From contig CAVYTO010000002.1 of assembly GCA_963771505.1 (NCBI GenBank), positions 868,001 to 932,000 of the forward strand: a DNA stretch of 64,000 nucleotides, read 5' to 3'. Under the pieces are notes generated by a model. That model had not been told where the DNA came from. It saw nothing but the letters and a program-made list of their open reading frames with translations, and did no database searches. This stretch comes from JAJPHW01 sp963771505. GTDB lineage: Bacteria; Acidobacteriota; Terriglobia; Terriglobales; Acidobacteriaceae. Each line of letters opens with the position of its first letter. Position 1 is the stretch's first letter. A program made the translations under genes and the position numbers. Positions 1-8,202 of this stretch are shown piece after piece.

Positions 1-218
1 ATAGTAGAACCGCGGGCCATGCCACCACTCTTTTCGAGGGCGAGTACTTCAGCATGCTTTACGCCTTCGTAGGTGTGGAAACCGGTGCCGACAACCTTGC
101 CGTCTTGATCCACGATCACAGCGCCCACGCAGGGGTTGGGCGAAGTCAGGCCGATTCCCTGCCCCGCAAGGTCAAGCGCTGCTCGCACATGCTGTTCATC
201 GGTTTCGCGATTTGCCAT
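1..218 (-). CDS. ribD: Riboflavin biosynthesis deaminase RibD, N-terminal part (partial)
   Basis: The reverse complement from an ATG at 218 reads off the left edge as about 72 codons. It begins MANRETDEQHVRAALDLAGQ and contains TSPNPCVGAVIV followed by HAEVLALEKSGG. These match the cytidine-deaminase-like N-terminal domain of RibD, where HAE supplies a zinc ligand and the proton-shuttling Glu. In RibD this domain deaminates the diaminopyrimidine intermediate of riboflavin synthesis in the cytosol. The second zinc motif and the reductase domain lie outside the window, so a stand-alone deaminase cannot be excluded. The start is only 5 bases after the ftsY stop, so the two genes are probably co-transcribed. 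Confidence 0.8.
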   Translation of the reverse strand, partial: MANRETDEQHVRAALDLAGQGIGLTSPNPCVGAVIVDQDGKVVGTGFHTYEGVKHAEVLALEKSGGMARGST

Positions 219-223
219 GCGGG

Positions 224-1201
224 TCAATCAAACAGGGAGTTGACGAAGTCATCGGCGGAAAAACGCAACAAGTCTCCGGCCTTTTCGCCTACGCCTACAT
301 AGCGAACCGGAAGGCCGAGCTCTCGCGAAATCGCCACCACGACTCCGCCTTTCGCTGTCCCATCGAGCTTCGATAGGACGATTCCCGTCACGCCCGCCGA
401 ATCCGTGAATTGCCGCGCTTGTTGAAGTCCGTTCTGCCCGGTTGTCGCATCGACGACCAACAATGTTTCATGCGGCGCGCCAGGGACGATTTTCTGCGCG
501 GTTCGGCGAATCTTCTCAAGCTCGAGCATCAGTCCGGCTTTGTTATGCAAGCGGCCCGCAGTGTCTACAATGACGTAATCGCTGCGGCGGGCAATCCCCG
601 CCTGTAGCGCGTCGTAGATCACAGCCGCCGGGTCGCCGCCTGCCCGGGTACGAATGACTTCACAGCCGGTCCGCTGGCCCCAAATCTCGAGTTGTTCGAT
701 CGCTGCGGCGCGAAACGTGTCGGCCGCGCACAGCAAAACATTCTTGCCTTCCGATCGCAGAAATTGCGCCAGCTTGCCGATTGAAGTTGTTTTCCCCGTT
801 CCGTTCACTCCGACGACTAGAATCACTTCCGGCATTCCATCGGGAGCCTCGACCGGGGGCACGTTGGCGCGGTTGAGAATGTTTAGGATCTCCGCCTTCA
901 GCAGCCGCTTCAGTTCCACGACATCGCCGATTTGCTTGCGGTCAGCTTTGTCCCGCAGTCTGGCGAGCACTTCGTGCGTGGTGGTTGTGCCCAGATCGGC
1001 CGTGATCAGGGACGCTTCGAGATCGTCGAGCGTGCCGCGATCGATCTCTTTATTGACCGAAACAACTTCTTCGATCCGGTCGGTAAGGTTTTCCCGCGTG
1101 CGGGTGACCGCAGCCTTCATCCGATCGAAAAAGCCGGATTTCTTCTCCTGCTTGAGTTCTTTGTCTTCGCTGAGGGGATCGCCGAAAAGGGTCTGAATCA
1201 T
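224..1201 (-). CDS. ftsY: Signal recognition particle receptor FtsY
   Basis: This 325-residue SRP GTPase docks the SRP-ribosome complex at the inner membrane during co-translational insertion of membrane proteins. An acidic, lysine-rich N-terminal segment leads into the four-helix N domain (about 25-110). The G domain has the P-loop GVNGTGKTT (131-139), DTFRAAA (161-167), DTAGR (213-217) and SKLDGTAKGG (277-286). The protein is short because the long acidic A domain of E. coli FtsY is missing, as in many bacteria. I see no clear Shine-Dalgarno before the ATG at 1201, but a TATAAT box lies 31-37 bases upstream. ribD follows after 5 bases. Confidence 0.96.
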   Translation of the reverse strand: MIQTLFGDPLSEDKELKQEKKSGFFDRMKAAVTRTRENLTDRIEEVVSVNKEIDRGTLDDLEASLITADLGTTTTHEVLARLRDKADRKQIGDVVELKRLLKAEILNILNRANVPPVEAPDGMPEVILVVGVNGTGKTTSIGKLAQFLRSEGKNVLLCAADTFRAAAIEQLEIWGQRTGCEVIRTRAGGDPAAVIYDALQAGIARRSDYVIVDTAGRLHNKAGLMLELEKIRRTAQKIVPGAPHETLLVVDATTGQNGLQQARQFTDSAGVTGIVLSKLDGTAKGGVVVAISRELGLPVRYVGVGEKAGDLLRFSADDFVNSLFD

Positions 1202-1232
1202 GAGAAGTTAGACGACAAAAGCTGTCACTTCG

Positions 1233-1238
1233 ATTATA
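1233..1238 (-). promoter_or_regulatory. Candidate -10 box upstream of ftsY
   Basis: On the minus strand positions 1238 to 1233 read TATAAT, a perfect sigma-70 -10 hexamer. It lies 31 bases before the ftsY ATG, inside the short gap between ftsY and the upstream HD-GYP gene. I could not find a good -35 hexamer at the standard spacing. The assignment rests on the hexamer and its position only. Confidence 0.4.
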
Positions 1239-1274
1239 GCGGCGGCGAACAGATAGGAAGGATTGATTGGTGCT

Positions 1275-3149
1275 TCAGACGCTGGCGGATTCTGCTGCAA
1301 CGGCAGTAGCGATCTCAGGCTGGATCAATTCAACAGCTCCAGATTCAACAAATGTGGGCGGTACTATCGCCGGTTGGAATGGGCGAGGGATCTCAATCTC
1401 GCCTCGCTGGTAGATCGCGTCCATCGCAGCAACCGCCACTGGGTCAAGCCGTTTTCCCGACAATGACCGGATGATTTGCAAGGCGTCCGCCGCATCCCGC
1501 GCCTGTTGATAGGGGCGATTGGTGGTGAGCGCATCGAACGTGTCGGCGACAGCTATAATTCGCGGCAATAGGGGAATCTGGTCGCCCTTGAGGCCGCGCG
1601 GGTAGCCACGCCCGTCGAGCGATTCGTGGTGAAGCTCGATGCCCGGAATCATTTCACGCAACTGCGCCACCGGACGCAAAATGTTGGCACCACGGGTGGT
1701 ATGCGTTTTCATGATCTCGAACTCTTCCGGCGTAAGCGCGCCGGGCTTTTTAAGGATGCGATCTTCGATACCGATTTTGCCGACGTCGTGCAATTGGGCG
1801 GAAATGCGCACGGTCTCGAGGAACTCGGGGTCGGAGCCCATTTCGCGCGCGATCATCAACGAATATTTCGTGACCCGGTCAGAGTGGCCGCGGGTGTACG
1901 GATCTTTTTCGTCGACCGCTCCGGCGAGCATTTGAATTGATCCCATGAATAGCTCAAGATTTTCGTTCGCGGCACTCTTGAGATCGAGCACGTAGTGCTC
2001 AAGTTCCTCGGACATGCTGTTGAATGTTTCCGCCAGTTCGCCGATTTCGGTGCGACTCTTAATTCGCACTCTTTGGGAAAAGTCGCCGCGGGCAATCGCA
2101 CGGCTGAAATCCGTGAGCACTTCGAGCGGATGGGTAATCTTATGGGCCGCGTAGATGCTGATAAGGATGCTCAACAGGACTGAAATGAACGCCAGCCACC
2201 GCGCAGTCCGTTGCATTTCATACACACCCCGGTAGGCTTCTTCACGGGGTTTTTGTACGACCACCGCCCAATCGAGGTTGTTGACCGGACTGGCAGTTCC
2301 CAACATTTTTACGCCATTTTTGCCGCCGGTCGAGAACTCACGAGTGGCCGCAACCAACTGCGCCTTGCTTCCCTGGTCTACGAAATTCTTGACGATCTCC
2401 ATGCTGGTCATGTCCTGACCGGTGGCGTAATCCGGCGTCGAGCCTGCAACCAGGCGGCCTTGACTGTCAACGACGTAGGGAGTCAATCCACCGCGATGGA
2501 CTTCGTCGAGGCGGCGTATCAGGAACTGCAAGTCGACCACCGAGCCAATCATGCCCAGAAAACGTCCGCCATACATGACCGGCGAACTCACCAGCATGAC
2601 CGTGCGGGCGGCTTTTCCGCTGCCGACTACGAGCACCTGGCCGTTGTATGCTCGGCCATCGCGGGCGGCGGCGAAGGCGCGTTCCAGTTCGCGTTGCAGG
2701 AATTCATCCGGAGCAATTCGACCCGCCGAAATGCCTCGGGCGGAGGAATTGAGCAGCGTTGCGTAAGCCAAGTCGCTTGAAGAGGAGACGAAATTCTCGA
2801 GCAATGCCCGCAGTTCGGGCGCTTCTACGTGGTCGGCAGTAATGTCTCCACCGCTAGTGACCTGCAGGGCGGAGGACAAGTTCGCCTGCATCATGCGCAG
2901 CGATTCCTGGTGCTGAGAAATGTCGTCGGCAAGAGAGCGGGTAACTGCGTTCTGCAGGAGCCGCTCGTTGGTAATCAACCGCTCGCGATTGATGGATTCC
3001 ACCTGCGTGGAATAGAAATACATGGGCACGACGCTGATCAGCGCGAGTACGCCGAGGATCACATAAAGGATCGGCAACCGCGACGGTTTTGGCGATTTTA
3101 GAGACAAAGTCAGCGCCGAAGCTGCGCCCAAAGCACAGCGAAAACTCAT
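1275..3149 (-). CDS. Membrane-bound HD-GYP domain protein with Cache-like sensor and HAMP domain
   Basis: This is a probable receptor-type cyclic-di-GMP phosphodiesterase. Numbered from a TTG at 3158, it has a transmembrane helix (about 28-49), a roughly 270-residue periplasmic Cache-like sensor region, a second helix (about 321-337) and a HAMP linker (338-390). A C-terminal HD-GYP domain follows, with HDVGKIGI at 457-464 and HHESLDGRGYP at 510-520. The HD pair and GYP motif are intact, so catalysis is plausible. The TTG at 3158 could also start the gene; I chose the ATG at 3149, three codons in. The sensed ligand is unknown. The PilZ gene and pilus operon further along the window are possible outputs of the same signalling network. 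Confidence 0.88.
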   Translation of the reverse strand: MSFRCALGAASALTLSLKSPKPSRLPILYVILGVLALISVVPMYFYSTQVESINRERLITNERLLQNAVTRSLADDISQHQESLRMMQANLSSALQVTSGGDITADHVEAPELRALLENFVSSSSDLAYATLLNSSARGISAGRIAPDEFLQRELERAFAAARDGRAYNGQVLVVGSGKAARTVMLVSSPVMYGGRFLGMIGSVVDLQFLIRRLDEVHRGGLTPYVVDSQGRLVAGSTPDYATGQDMTSMEIVKNFVDQGSKAQLVAATREFSTGGKNGVKMLGTASPVNNLDWAVVVQKPREEAYRGVYEMQRTARWLAFISVLLSILISIYAAHKITHPLEVLTDFSRAIARGDFSQRVRIKSRTEIGELAETFNSMSEELEHYVLDLKSAANENLELFMGSIQMLAGAVDEKDPYTRGHSDRVTKYSLMIAREMGSDPEFLETVRISAQLHDVGKIGIEDRILKKPGALTPEEFEIMKTHTTRGANILRPVAQLREMIPGIELHHESLDGRGYPRGLKGDQIPLLPRIIAVADTFDALTTNRPYQQARDAADALQIIRSLSGKRLDPVAVAAMDAIYQRGEIEIPRPFQPAIVPPTFVESGAVELIQPEIATAVAAESASV

Positions 3150-3263
3150 TCGACTCAACAGATTCTACTGACAGAATGTGAGGGAACCTTGTTACCAAAG
3201 TCTAAGAAAACCGGCTTGCGAGGCCCTGCCGGTAACCTGGTAGAGGTGACCGCTGCGGGCACA

Positions 3264-4286
3264 TCAGGCGGGGCGCAACTCGCTTTTCGCGCTGCGAGTC
3301 ATCAATTCATGGATAGCCTGGGCGGGAGGCTTCCCGTGATGCAGGATGGCATTCATCTGCTCGGAGATTGGCATCTCCACGCCGTGCGACTGCCCGAGTT
3401 GAATTGCAGCCTGGGTCGTGAACACCCCTTCAGCCACCTTGCCATTCATCGCTGAGATTATCTCCGGGAGTTTGCGGCCTTGGCCGAGTTCATGGCCTAC
3501 ACTTCGATTGCGTGAGAGACCACCGGTACAGGTTAAAACCAAGTCCCCGAGACCCGCTAAGCCGGCCATGGTTTCCGGACGTCCTCCGCAGGCAACGGCC
3601 AGTCGGGTCATTTCCGACAAGCCCCGAGTGATCAAAGCGGCAATAGAATTTTGGCCCAGGTCGAGACCGTCGCAAATTCCGGCGGCAATGGCTATGACAT
3701 TCTTGAGCGCTCCGCCTAGTTCCACACTGATCACATCATCATTGCGATAGAGCCTGAATCGCGGATCGCTGAATTCAAGCTGGACTCGCTCGGCCAGATC
3801 TCGATCGCCCGAGGCAATCGTGACCGCAGTGGGATCGCCGCGTGCAACTTCCGCCGCAAACGATGGGCCGCTCAACGCGCCAATGCGCGGACTGAACCCG
3901 CACGCCGCGCGGATCGTCTGATCGGCCACTTCGGTCATTCGCAACAGAGTGCCTTCTTCCAGACCTTTTGTTGCACTCACAAAGAGGGTTGTCTCTTGCA
4001 GGAATGGGCCCATCGCCCGGTAGATCTCACGGCAGTGCTGCGAGGGCATGACGCTGACCACAATTTCGCTGCCGGACAGGGCATCCTTTAAATTCTGTGC
4101 GGTTGTGACCGCGTCGGGCACGAGAAAGCCGGGGAAAAATAATTCATTCACGCGACGGGATTGCAACGATTCGCGAACTGCTGCTTCGTGCGCCCACAGC
4201 CGCACATGATGGTTCGAACTGCGGCCCAGGGCGATCGCCAGACTTGTTCCCCAGGCACCGGCGCCGATGATCGCGATTTCGCTCAC
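3264..4286 (-). CDS. gpsA: NAD(P)-dependent glycerol-3-phosphate dehydrogenase
   Basis: This 340-residue cytosolic enzyme makes sn-glycerol-3-phosphate from dihydroxyacetone phosphate for phospholipid synthesis. The Rossmann motif IGAGAWGTSLAIALG is at residues 7-21. The segment SATKGLEEGT, the GALSGPSFAAEVARG stretch and the catalytic-lysine region GGALKNVIAIAAGICDG are all typical of GpsA. The start is a GTG at 4286 that overlaps the plsY stop as GTGA, which implies translational coupling. Its product is the substrate of the PlsY enzyme encoded immediately upstream, so the pair forms a metabolic unit. Confidence 0.96.
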   Translation of the reverse strand: MSEIAIIGAGAWGTSLAIALGRSSNHHVRLWAHEAAVRESLQSRRVNELFFPGFLVPDAVTTAQNLKDALSGSEIVVSVMPSQHCREIYRAMGPFLQETTLFVSATKGLEEGTLLRMTEVADQTIRAACGFSPRIGALSGPSFAAEVARGDPTAVTIASGDRDLAERVQLEFSDPRFRLYRNDDVISVELGGALKNVIAIAAGICDGLDLGQNSIAALITRGLSEMTRLAVACGGRPETMAGLAGLGDLVLTCTGGLSRNRSVGHELGQGRKLPEIISAMNGKVAEGVFTTQAAIQLGQSHGVEMPISEQMNAILHHGKPPAQAIHELMTRSAKSELRPA

Positions 4287-4891
4287 GTTTGCGCCTTACC
4301 AAAACGTGTCTCGGTTCGTGCGAGCAGGCGCCCAATGTTGGCATGATGTTTGGCAATGATAAGAGTCGAAGTCAGCGTCATCAACGCAATCGCTGGTGAA
4401 TTAGAACGGTAGCCGTCAAGCAGCCATGCCAGCAAGGGAAAGCATCCGACCGCAAGAATCGAACCTAACGAGATATATCGGAAAATCAGAACGGCGACCG
4501 CAAAAATTCCGACCATCACCAGCATCGCTTTCGGAGTGAGGATTAAGAATGCGCCTAAGCCAGTCGCAACACCTTTTCCGCCTTTAAAACCGAGCCACAC
4601 GGGAAACACATGGCCTACAACGGCCGCGAAAGCCGCAACGAACAGGATGTCGATGTGCCCGGGAAATAAACTACGAGCGAGGAGCACGGCTGCGAAGCCC
4701 TTCAAGCCGTCCAGCAGCAACGTGAGAATCCCCAAGCCTGGCGATGATCGCGCAACATTGGTCGCTCCAATATTGCCGCTTCCAGTTTGGCGAATATCCT
4801 GATGACGAAAAATGCGTACGAGCAGGTATCCGACCGGAATCGACCCCAATAAGTACCCAACGGCGATGGTGAATACGTAATTGAACATCAT
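4283..4891 (-). CDS. plsY: Acyl-phosphate:glycerol-3-phosphate acyltransferase
   Basis: This 202-residue inner-membrane enzyme transfers an acyl group from acyl-phosphate to glycerol-3-phosphate, the first step of phosphatidic acid synthesis. About five or six hydrophobic helices alternate with the three conserved PlsY loops. These include GSIPVGYLLVR with TGSGNIGATNVAR near the N-terminus, and GFKGGKGVATGLG in the middle. The gene overlaps gpsA by 4 bases and follows thpR by 16 bases, so it belongs to the cinA-thpR-plsY-gpsA run. Two consecutive ATG codons occur at the start. Confidence 0.95.
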   Translation of the reverse strand: MMFNYVFTIAVGYLLGSIPVGYLLVRIFRHQDIRQTGSGNIGATNVARSSPGLGILTLLLDGLKGFAAVLLARSLFPGHIDILFVAAFAAVVGHVFPVWLGFKGGKGVATGLGAFLILTPKAMLVMVGIFAVAVLIFRYISLGSILAVGCFPLLAWLLDGYRSNSPAIALMTLTSTLIIAKHHANIGRLLARTETRFGKAQT

Positions 4892-4907
4892 GAAACCGAT
4901 GGAATCA

Positions 4908-5498
4908 TCAAATCAGTTCATAGCGCGCCAGTCTTTCGTAGCGAGAACCACCGGCGCCTAGGTGACTCTGATAAAGAAAAAACTCCCGGGCGGTCATGTT
5001 ACCAAACTCCGGCGCAGGCAACGACGAGAGTTCCTGCTGCAAACGCTTGAAGCGCGAGTTGGGTGCATCGTCTTTCTGACGTTTGGGATTGCCTGATTTA
5101 TTTCCGCCGCGCGCGAGCGTGAGGTGCGGATTGTAAATCTTTTCATCGTTGTCGATGCCAAATTCCGCCAGGCACCCGTCGATCGATTTCGCCAGTTGAG
5201 CAAGAGGCGGCCCTGCCTCAATTCCCGCCCAAAGTACGCGAGCTGCTTTGGAATTGGGAAAAAAGCCCAGCCCTCGGAAAGCAATTTGGAATGTCGAGCA
5301 CTTCAGACACTTGAGCGCTTCAGCAATTCGCTGGGCGTTTTCTTCGGATTGTTGTCCGATGAATTTGAGGGTAACGTGCCACGATTGCTCCGATACCCAT
5401 CGGACTTCAGGAGCGAGGTCGCGTACTCTGCCTACGAATTTCGAAATGCGATCGCGGATTTCGCTGTCGATATCGAGAGCAACAAACAGCCGCATCAT
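4908..5498 (-). CDS. thpR: RNA 2',3'-cyclic phosphodiesterase (2H family)
   Basis: This 196-residue member of the 2H phosphoesterase superfamily carries the two diagnostic motifs HVTLKF (41-46) and HLTLAR (125-130). ThpR/LigT-type enzymes hydrolyse 2',3'-cyclic phosphate ends of RNA and can ligate tRNA halves in vitro; the cellular role is unclear. The start is a double ATG at 5498, 9 bases downstream of the cinA stop. The neighbouring cinA makes a joint RNA/nucleotide repair theme possible, but that is only suggested by position. Confidence 0.92.
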   Translation of the reverse strand: MMRLFVALDIDSEIRDRISKFVGRVRDLAPEVRWVSEQSWHVTLKFIGQQSEENAQRIAEALKCLKCSTFQIAFRGLGFFPNSKAARVLWAGIEAGPPLAQLAKSIDGCLAEFGIDNDEKIYNPHLTLARGGNKSGNPKRQKDDAPNSRFKRLQQELSSLPAPEFGNMTAREFFLYQSHLGAGGSRYERLARYELI

Positions 5499-5507
5499 AA
5501 CGCAACC

Positions 5508-6752
5508 CTACATGATTTTGCGGCGGACCATATCGAGAGCCTGTTGTGTGGCGAACCAGCGCACCCGCTTGCGATCGCCGGTGAATTTTCGCTCGATCAC
5601 TTCCGTTCCCTGTTCGCTGGCGAGCGCGTGGTACACAAGCCCAACCGGCTTTTCGGGCGATCCGCCGGCCGGACCGGCAACACCAGTGATGCCCACTCCA
5701 AAAGTTGTCCCGCAGCGATAACGTATGCCTTCCGCCAGGGCAGCCGCCACTTCCCGGCTCACCGCGCCGTGCTTTTCCAGCATGTGCGCGGGCACATCGG
5801 CAAAATCAGTTTTGAGGTCGTTCGAATAGACAACCGCGCCGCCAACGAAATATCGCGAGCTCCCGCCGATGGATGTCAGGCGCTCGGCAAGCATTCCGCC
5901 CGTACATGATTCCGCCACCGCGATCGTGGCGGCACGCATTTGCAGGTAGTAGCCAACGATCTGCTCCAGCGAGTCGCCATTGTCGGAAAAGACAAGATCG
6001 CCTAATTCAGCTTCGAGCAACTCTACTAACTCGTCCACGCGCTCCTGGGCGTCGAACAATGACGACTTTCTCGATTTCAAATGCAATTGGATCTCGCCCG
6101 AGCCGGCAAGAATCGTCGTCTGCACATCCGAAAATTTCTTATAGATCGGAGCGACTCGCGCATCGCAATGCGACTCCCCGATGCCAACGATCTTCAGCAC
6201 CTTGGTCGCGATCGATTGAATCGGCACGCGCGATCGCATCCGCGAAGCGCATTGTTCTTCGTACATCGCTTTCAATTCGTTCGGCGGACCGGGAAGAAGA
6301 ATGATGATCTTCTCCAGGCCTTCAGACTTGCCGCTGATCCAAAGCCCCGGCGCGGACCCGTTCGCATTCGGCAGGACGACCGCTCCCTTAATCACGTCCG
6401 CCTGTTGCAGATTGTTGGGCGTCATCGTGTATCCGCGCTCGGCGAAGCGCTGCTCTAAAGACGCGACGAGTTCGGGGTCGCGCTGTAAAGGTAAGCCAAG
6501 CGCATCGGCAACACACTCGCGAGTGAGATCGTCTTCGGTCGGACCGAGGCCGCCCATGAATATCACAATGTCGGCGCGCGCAATCGCCGCGATGGCAGCG
6601 GCGGTCAGGCGGCGGCGGCTATCCCCGACGACGGTCTTAAAGATGACTTCGACGCCCAGCAGATTAAGCTGCTCGGTCAGGTAGAGCGAGTTGGTGTCCT
6701 GCCGCAGCGGCGTGAGAAGCTCAGAACCGATCGCAATGATTTCTGCATCCAC
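5508..6752 (-). CDS. cinA: CinA family protein (nucleotide/NMN repair)
   Basis: This is a full-length 414-residue two-domain protein. The N-terminal MoCF-like domain starts with MDAEIIAIGSELL and carries FMGGLGPTEDDLTRE. The C-terminal PncC-type domain carries AVAESCTGGMLAERL and GITGVAGPAGGSPEKPVG. Family members have ADP-ribose pyrophosphatase and/or nicotinamide mononucleotide deamidase activity, used in pyridine nucleotide recycling. The family match places the first residue at the GTG at 6752. There is no convincing Shine-Dalgarno. It is the first gene of the minus-strand run with thpR, plsY and gpsA. Confidence 0.94.
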   Translation of the reverse strand: MDAEIIAIGSELLTPLRQDTNSLYLTEQLNLLGVEVIFKTVVGDSRRRLTAAAIAAIARADIVIFMGGLGPTEDDLTRECVADALGLPLQRDPELVASLEQRFAERGYTMTPNNLQQADVIKGAVVLPNANGSAPGLWISGKSEGLEKIIILLPGPPNELKAMYEEQCASRMRSRVPIQSIATKVLKIVGIGESHCDARVAPIYKKFSDVQTTILAGSGEIQLHLKSRKSSLFDAQERVDELVELLEAELGDLVFSDNGDSLEQIVGYYLQMRAATIAVAESCTGGMLAERLTSIGGSSRYFVGGAVVYSNDLKTDFADVPAHMLEKHGAVSREVAAALAEGIRYRCGTTFGVGITGVAGPAGGSPEKPVGLVYHALASEQGTEVIERKFTGDRKRVRWFATQQALDMVRRKIM

Positions 6753-6844
6753 AGCAAGCAGTTTAAATGAACGGGGACAAGCGGGCGGCGTGGCCGGGTT
6801 TTAAGTCTTTCGTTTCCCTACCACGCCGCGCGAAGTAAGAGTGC

Positions 6845-6913
6845 GTCATCCCGAAGACCCGGCGTATTTCAGCCGGGCGAGAGCCTGCCCTGAGCGAAGC
6901 CGAAGGGGATCTC
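6845..6913 (-). repeat. Dispersed intergenic repeat, copy A
   Basis: Read on the minus strand this element begins GAGATCCCCTTCGG, continues CTTCGCTCAGGGCAGGCTC and ends GGGATGAC. A CCCGGC...GCCGGG hairpin lies inside it. The first ~39 bases match copy B (8058-8107) with a single inserted C and match copy C (13918-13984) more loosely. A plus-strand reading frame through it yields the peptide ACPERSRRG, which I treat as repeat-derived and not a gene. Function is unknown; it resembles REP/MITE-like elements. Confidence 0.75.
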
Positions 6914-6990
6914 ATTCCAGATTAATTTTCCGTCGACGAGCGGTCACATATTCGTTGTGTCCGGAAGATCGGCGACGCGGAACTCTGACA

Positions 6991-7683
6991 TTAATCCGGC
7001 TCGTCCCAGTCTCGAGTTTGCGCGCGGTCCGAAGTGTCCCAGTGGCGAGTTTGTTCGCGGTCCTTTTCTTCGAGGACTTGGTCTGCGGCTGCGGGATCGA
7101 GACCGAGGCGTTCGAGCAATAGATGCAGAAGAGGTTGGTCTTCTTCCGCGGGGCGATGGCGGCGGATCGGGGCCCGGCGCGTCGCGGCTGGCGTGGTTTC
7201 GCCCGAGTCTTTCTGCGAACCTTGGGGTGTTCCTTCCGCGGCTTCTTCTAAGATTTCGGCGGCGCTTTCGGGGAATTCGCTGACATGCCATTGATGATCG
7301 CCGATGCAGGTGTTGGTTGCGGCTTCGGGATCGATGACGACATGCTGCGGATCTTCAGGCTGCAAAGTTGTGCGGCGAAGATTGCAGGACGCGGTTTGCA
7401 ACGCGTAGAGAAGGAGTCCGGCGAGTTTGGGGTCGATACGTCCACACAGGAGATGTTGAGTGACCTGCATGATCGCCATCTGGATGGAGTCGGCGTCTTC
7501 GAGCAAGGGAAGCTCGAAGACCGGGCCATCTTTGGCGGGATTTTGAGCGGCCTGACAGTGCCGCTTCCAGGAATCGTGGAAGAAACATAGCGGGCGATTT
7601 TTCAGCGCGGGCGATCCGCACTGAATTCCGTTGGTTTTGAGATGACGGCAACTGCGGACGAAGTAACCTTTGGGAACTTCCAT
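6991..7683 (-). CDS. Cys3His motif protein with tandem 11-residue tail, function unknown
   Basis: This 230-residue protein has an N-terminal C12-x9-C22-x10-C33-x2-H36 pattern (SCRHLKTNGIQC, then LCFFH) that looks like a small zinc-binding knuckle. A helical middle follows (ELPLLEDADSIQMAIMQVTQ, about 85-125), then a Glu/Ala/Arg-rich region. The tail is two 11-residue repeats, DREQTRHWDTS and DRAQTRDWDEP. I recall similar proteins as multi-copy hypotheticals in Acidobacteriota genomes, but this is memory and not a search. The start at 7683 is supported by an AGGAG about 9 bases upstream. The gene stands alone, flanked by inverted copies of a dispersed repeat. No signal peptide or membrane helix is seen. 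Confidence 0.75.
   Translation of the reverse strand: MEVPKGYFVRSCRHLKTNGIQCGSPALKNRPLCFFHDSWKRHCQAAQNPAKDGPVFELPLLEDADSIQMAIMQVTQHLLCGRIDPKLAGLLLYALQTASCNLRRTTLQPEDPQHVVIDPEAATNTCIGDHQWHVSEFPESAAEILEEAAEGTPQGSQKDSGETTPAATRRAPIRRHRPAEEDQPLLHLLLERLGLDPAAADQVLEEKDREQTRHWDTSDRAQTRDWDEPD
6997..7062 (-). repeat. Two tandem 33-base units in the 3' end of the Cys3His gene
   Basis: Minus-strand 7062-7030 and 7029-6997 are imperfect copies of one 33-base unit. They encode DREQTRHWDTS and DRAQTRDWDEP (pattern D-R-x-Q-T-R-x-W-D). The period is a multiple of three, so copy number could vary without a frameshift. Confidence 0.8.
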
Positions 7684-8057
7684 GGTTTTTGTCTCCTACC
7701 CCTCCCCCCCTCGATCTAATGGAATCTTGCATTTAGGCGATGGGGTGCGTTTAAATCTAAGGTTCTAAAGCTAGTTACGGATAAAATCTACAAAACAATG
7801 GGGAAGTTGGTGAGGGAGGCCTTGCGCGTTGAGTTGCAGTTTCCAGCTGGTTTCTCGCGCGTTACTTCTTTCAGGATGGGGTGTGGAAAAAGTGAGGGCA
7901 AGGGAAATCGTAGAAATTCTGGGGTGGAGTGCCAAAATGGGAATCGGGGGAGCGAGCGCAGCAATTTCGATTCGAGACTCACGGTGCGGATTGTGGTGGA
8001 ATCCCACATTTGAAGTGCGCAAAGATCGGGTGGCGTCGCCTATCATTCGGTTGCAAG

Positions 8058-8107
8058 GAGATCCCTTCGGCTTCGCTCAGGGCAGGCTCTCGCCCGTTTG
8101 GAATGAC
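8058..8107 (+). repeat. Dispersed intergenic repeat, copy B
   Basis: It runs from GAGATCCCTTCGG through CTTCGCTCAGGGCAGGCTC to GGAATGAC. It is nearly identical to copy A over ~39 bases but lies in the opposite orientation. The tips GTCATCC (6845) and GGAATGAC (8107) therefore face outward around the Cys3His gene. The internal hairpin of copy A is missing here. Confidence 0.75.
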
Positions 8108-8140
8108 TGAGTGGAAGGATCCAGGATGAACATTTAAACC

Positions 8141-8173
8141 TTGTCATTCCGACCAAGACGGAGCGAATGACAA
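8141..8173. repeat. Perfect 9-bp inverted repeat TTGTCATTC/GAATGACAA
   Basis: The arms at 8141-8149 and 8165-8173 are exact reverse complements separated by 15 bases. The GAATGACAA arm recurs at 46210-46218, and its GAATGAC core ends repeat copy B. It is probably part of the same dispersed intergenic repeat family. Confidence 0.6.
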
Positions 8174-8202
8174 TTCTGCGATGAGTTCAACCTCCGAAGT
8201 AA

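Larger units (their letters stand above)
7684..8202. other. 519-base intergenic region without a supported gene
   Basis: This stretch separates the Cys3His gene from the NHL-repeat gene. Apart from the ribosome-binding site of the Cys3His gene at the left end, it holds repeat copy B (8058-8107) and a TTGTCATTC/GAATGACAA inverted repeat (8141-8173). The small reading frames here lack a ribosome-binding site and recognisable sequence, and several run through the repeats. Confidence 0.6.

Noticed and set aside
6841..7122. Plus-strand frame containing RACPERSRRG
   Set aside because: The peptide comes from the dispersed repeat copy A and the frame then runs antisense to the Cys3His gene. No ribosome-binding site or domain.
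7771..8129. Several small frames in the 519-base gap
   Set aside because: They overlap each other on both strands, include repeat sequence, and lack start signals and recognisable motifs.
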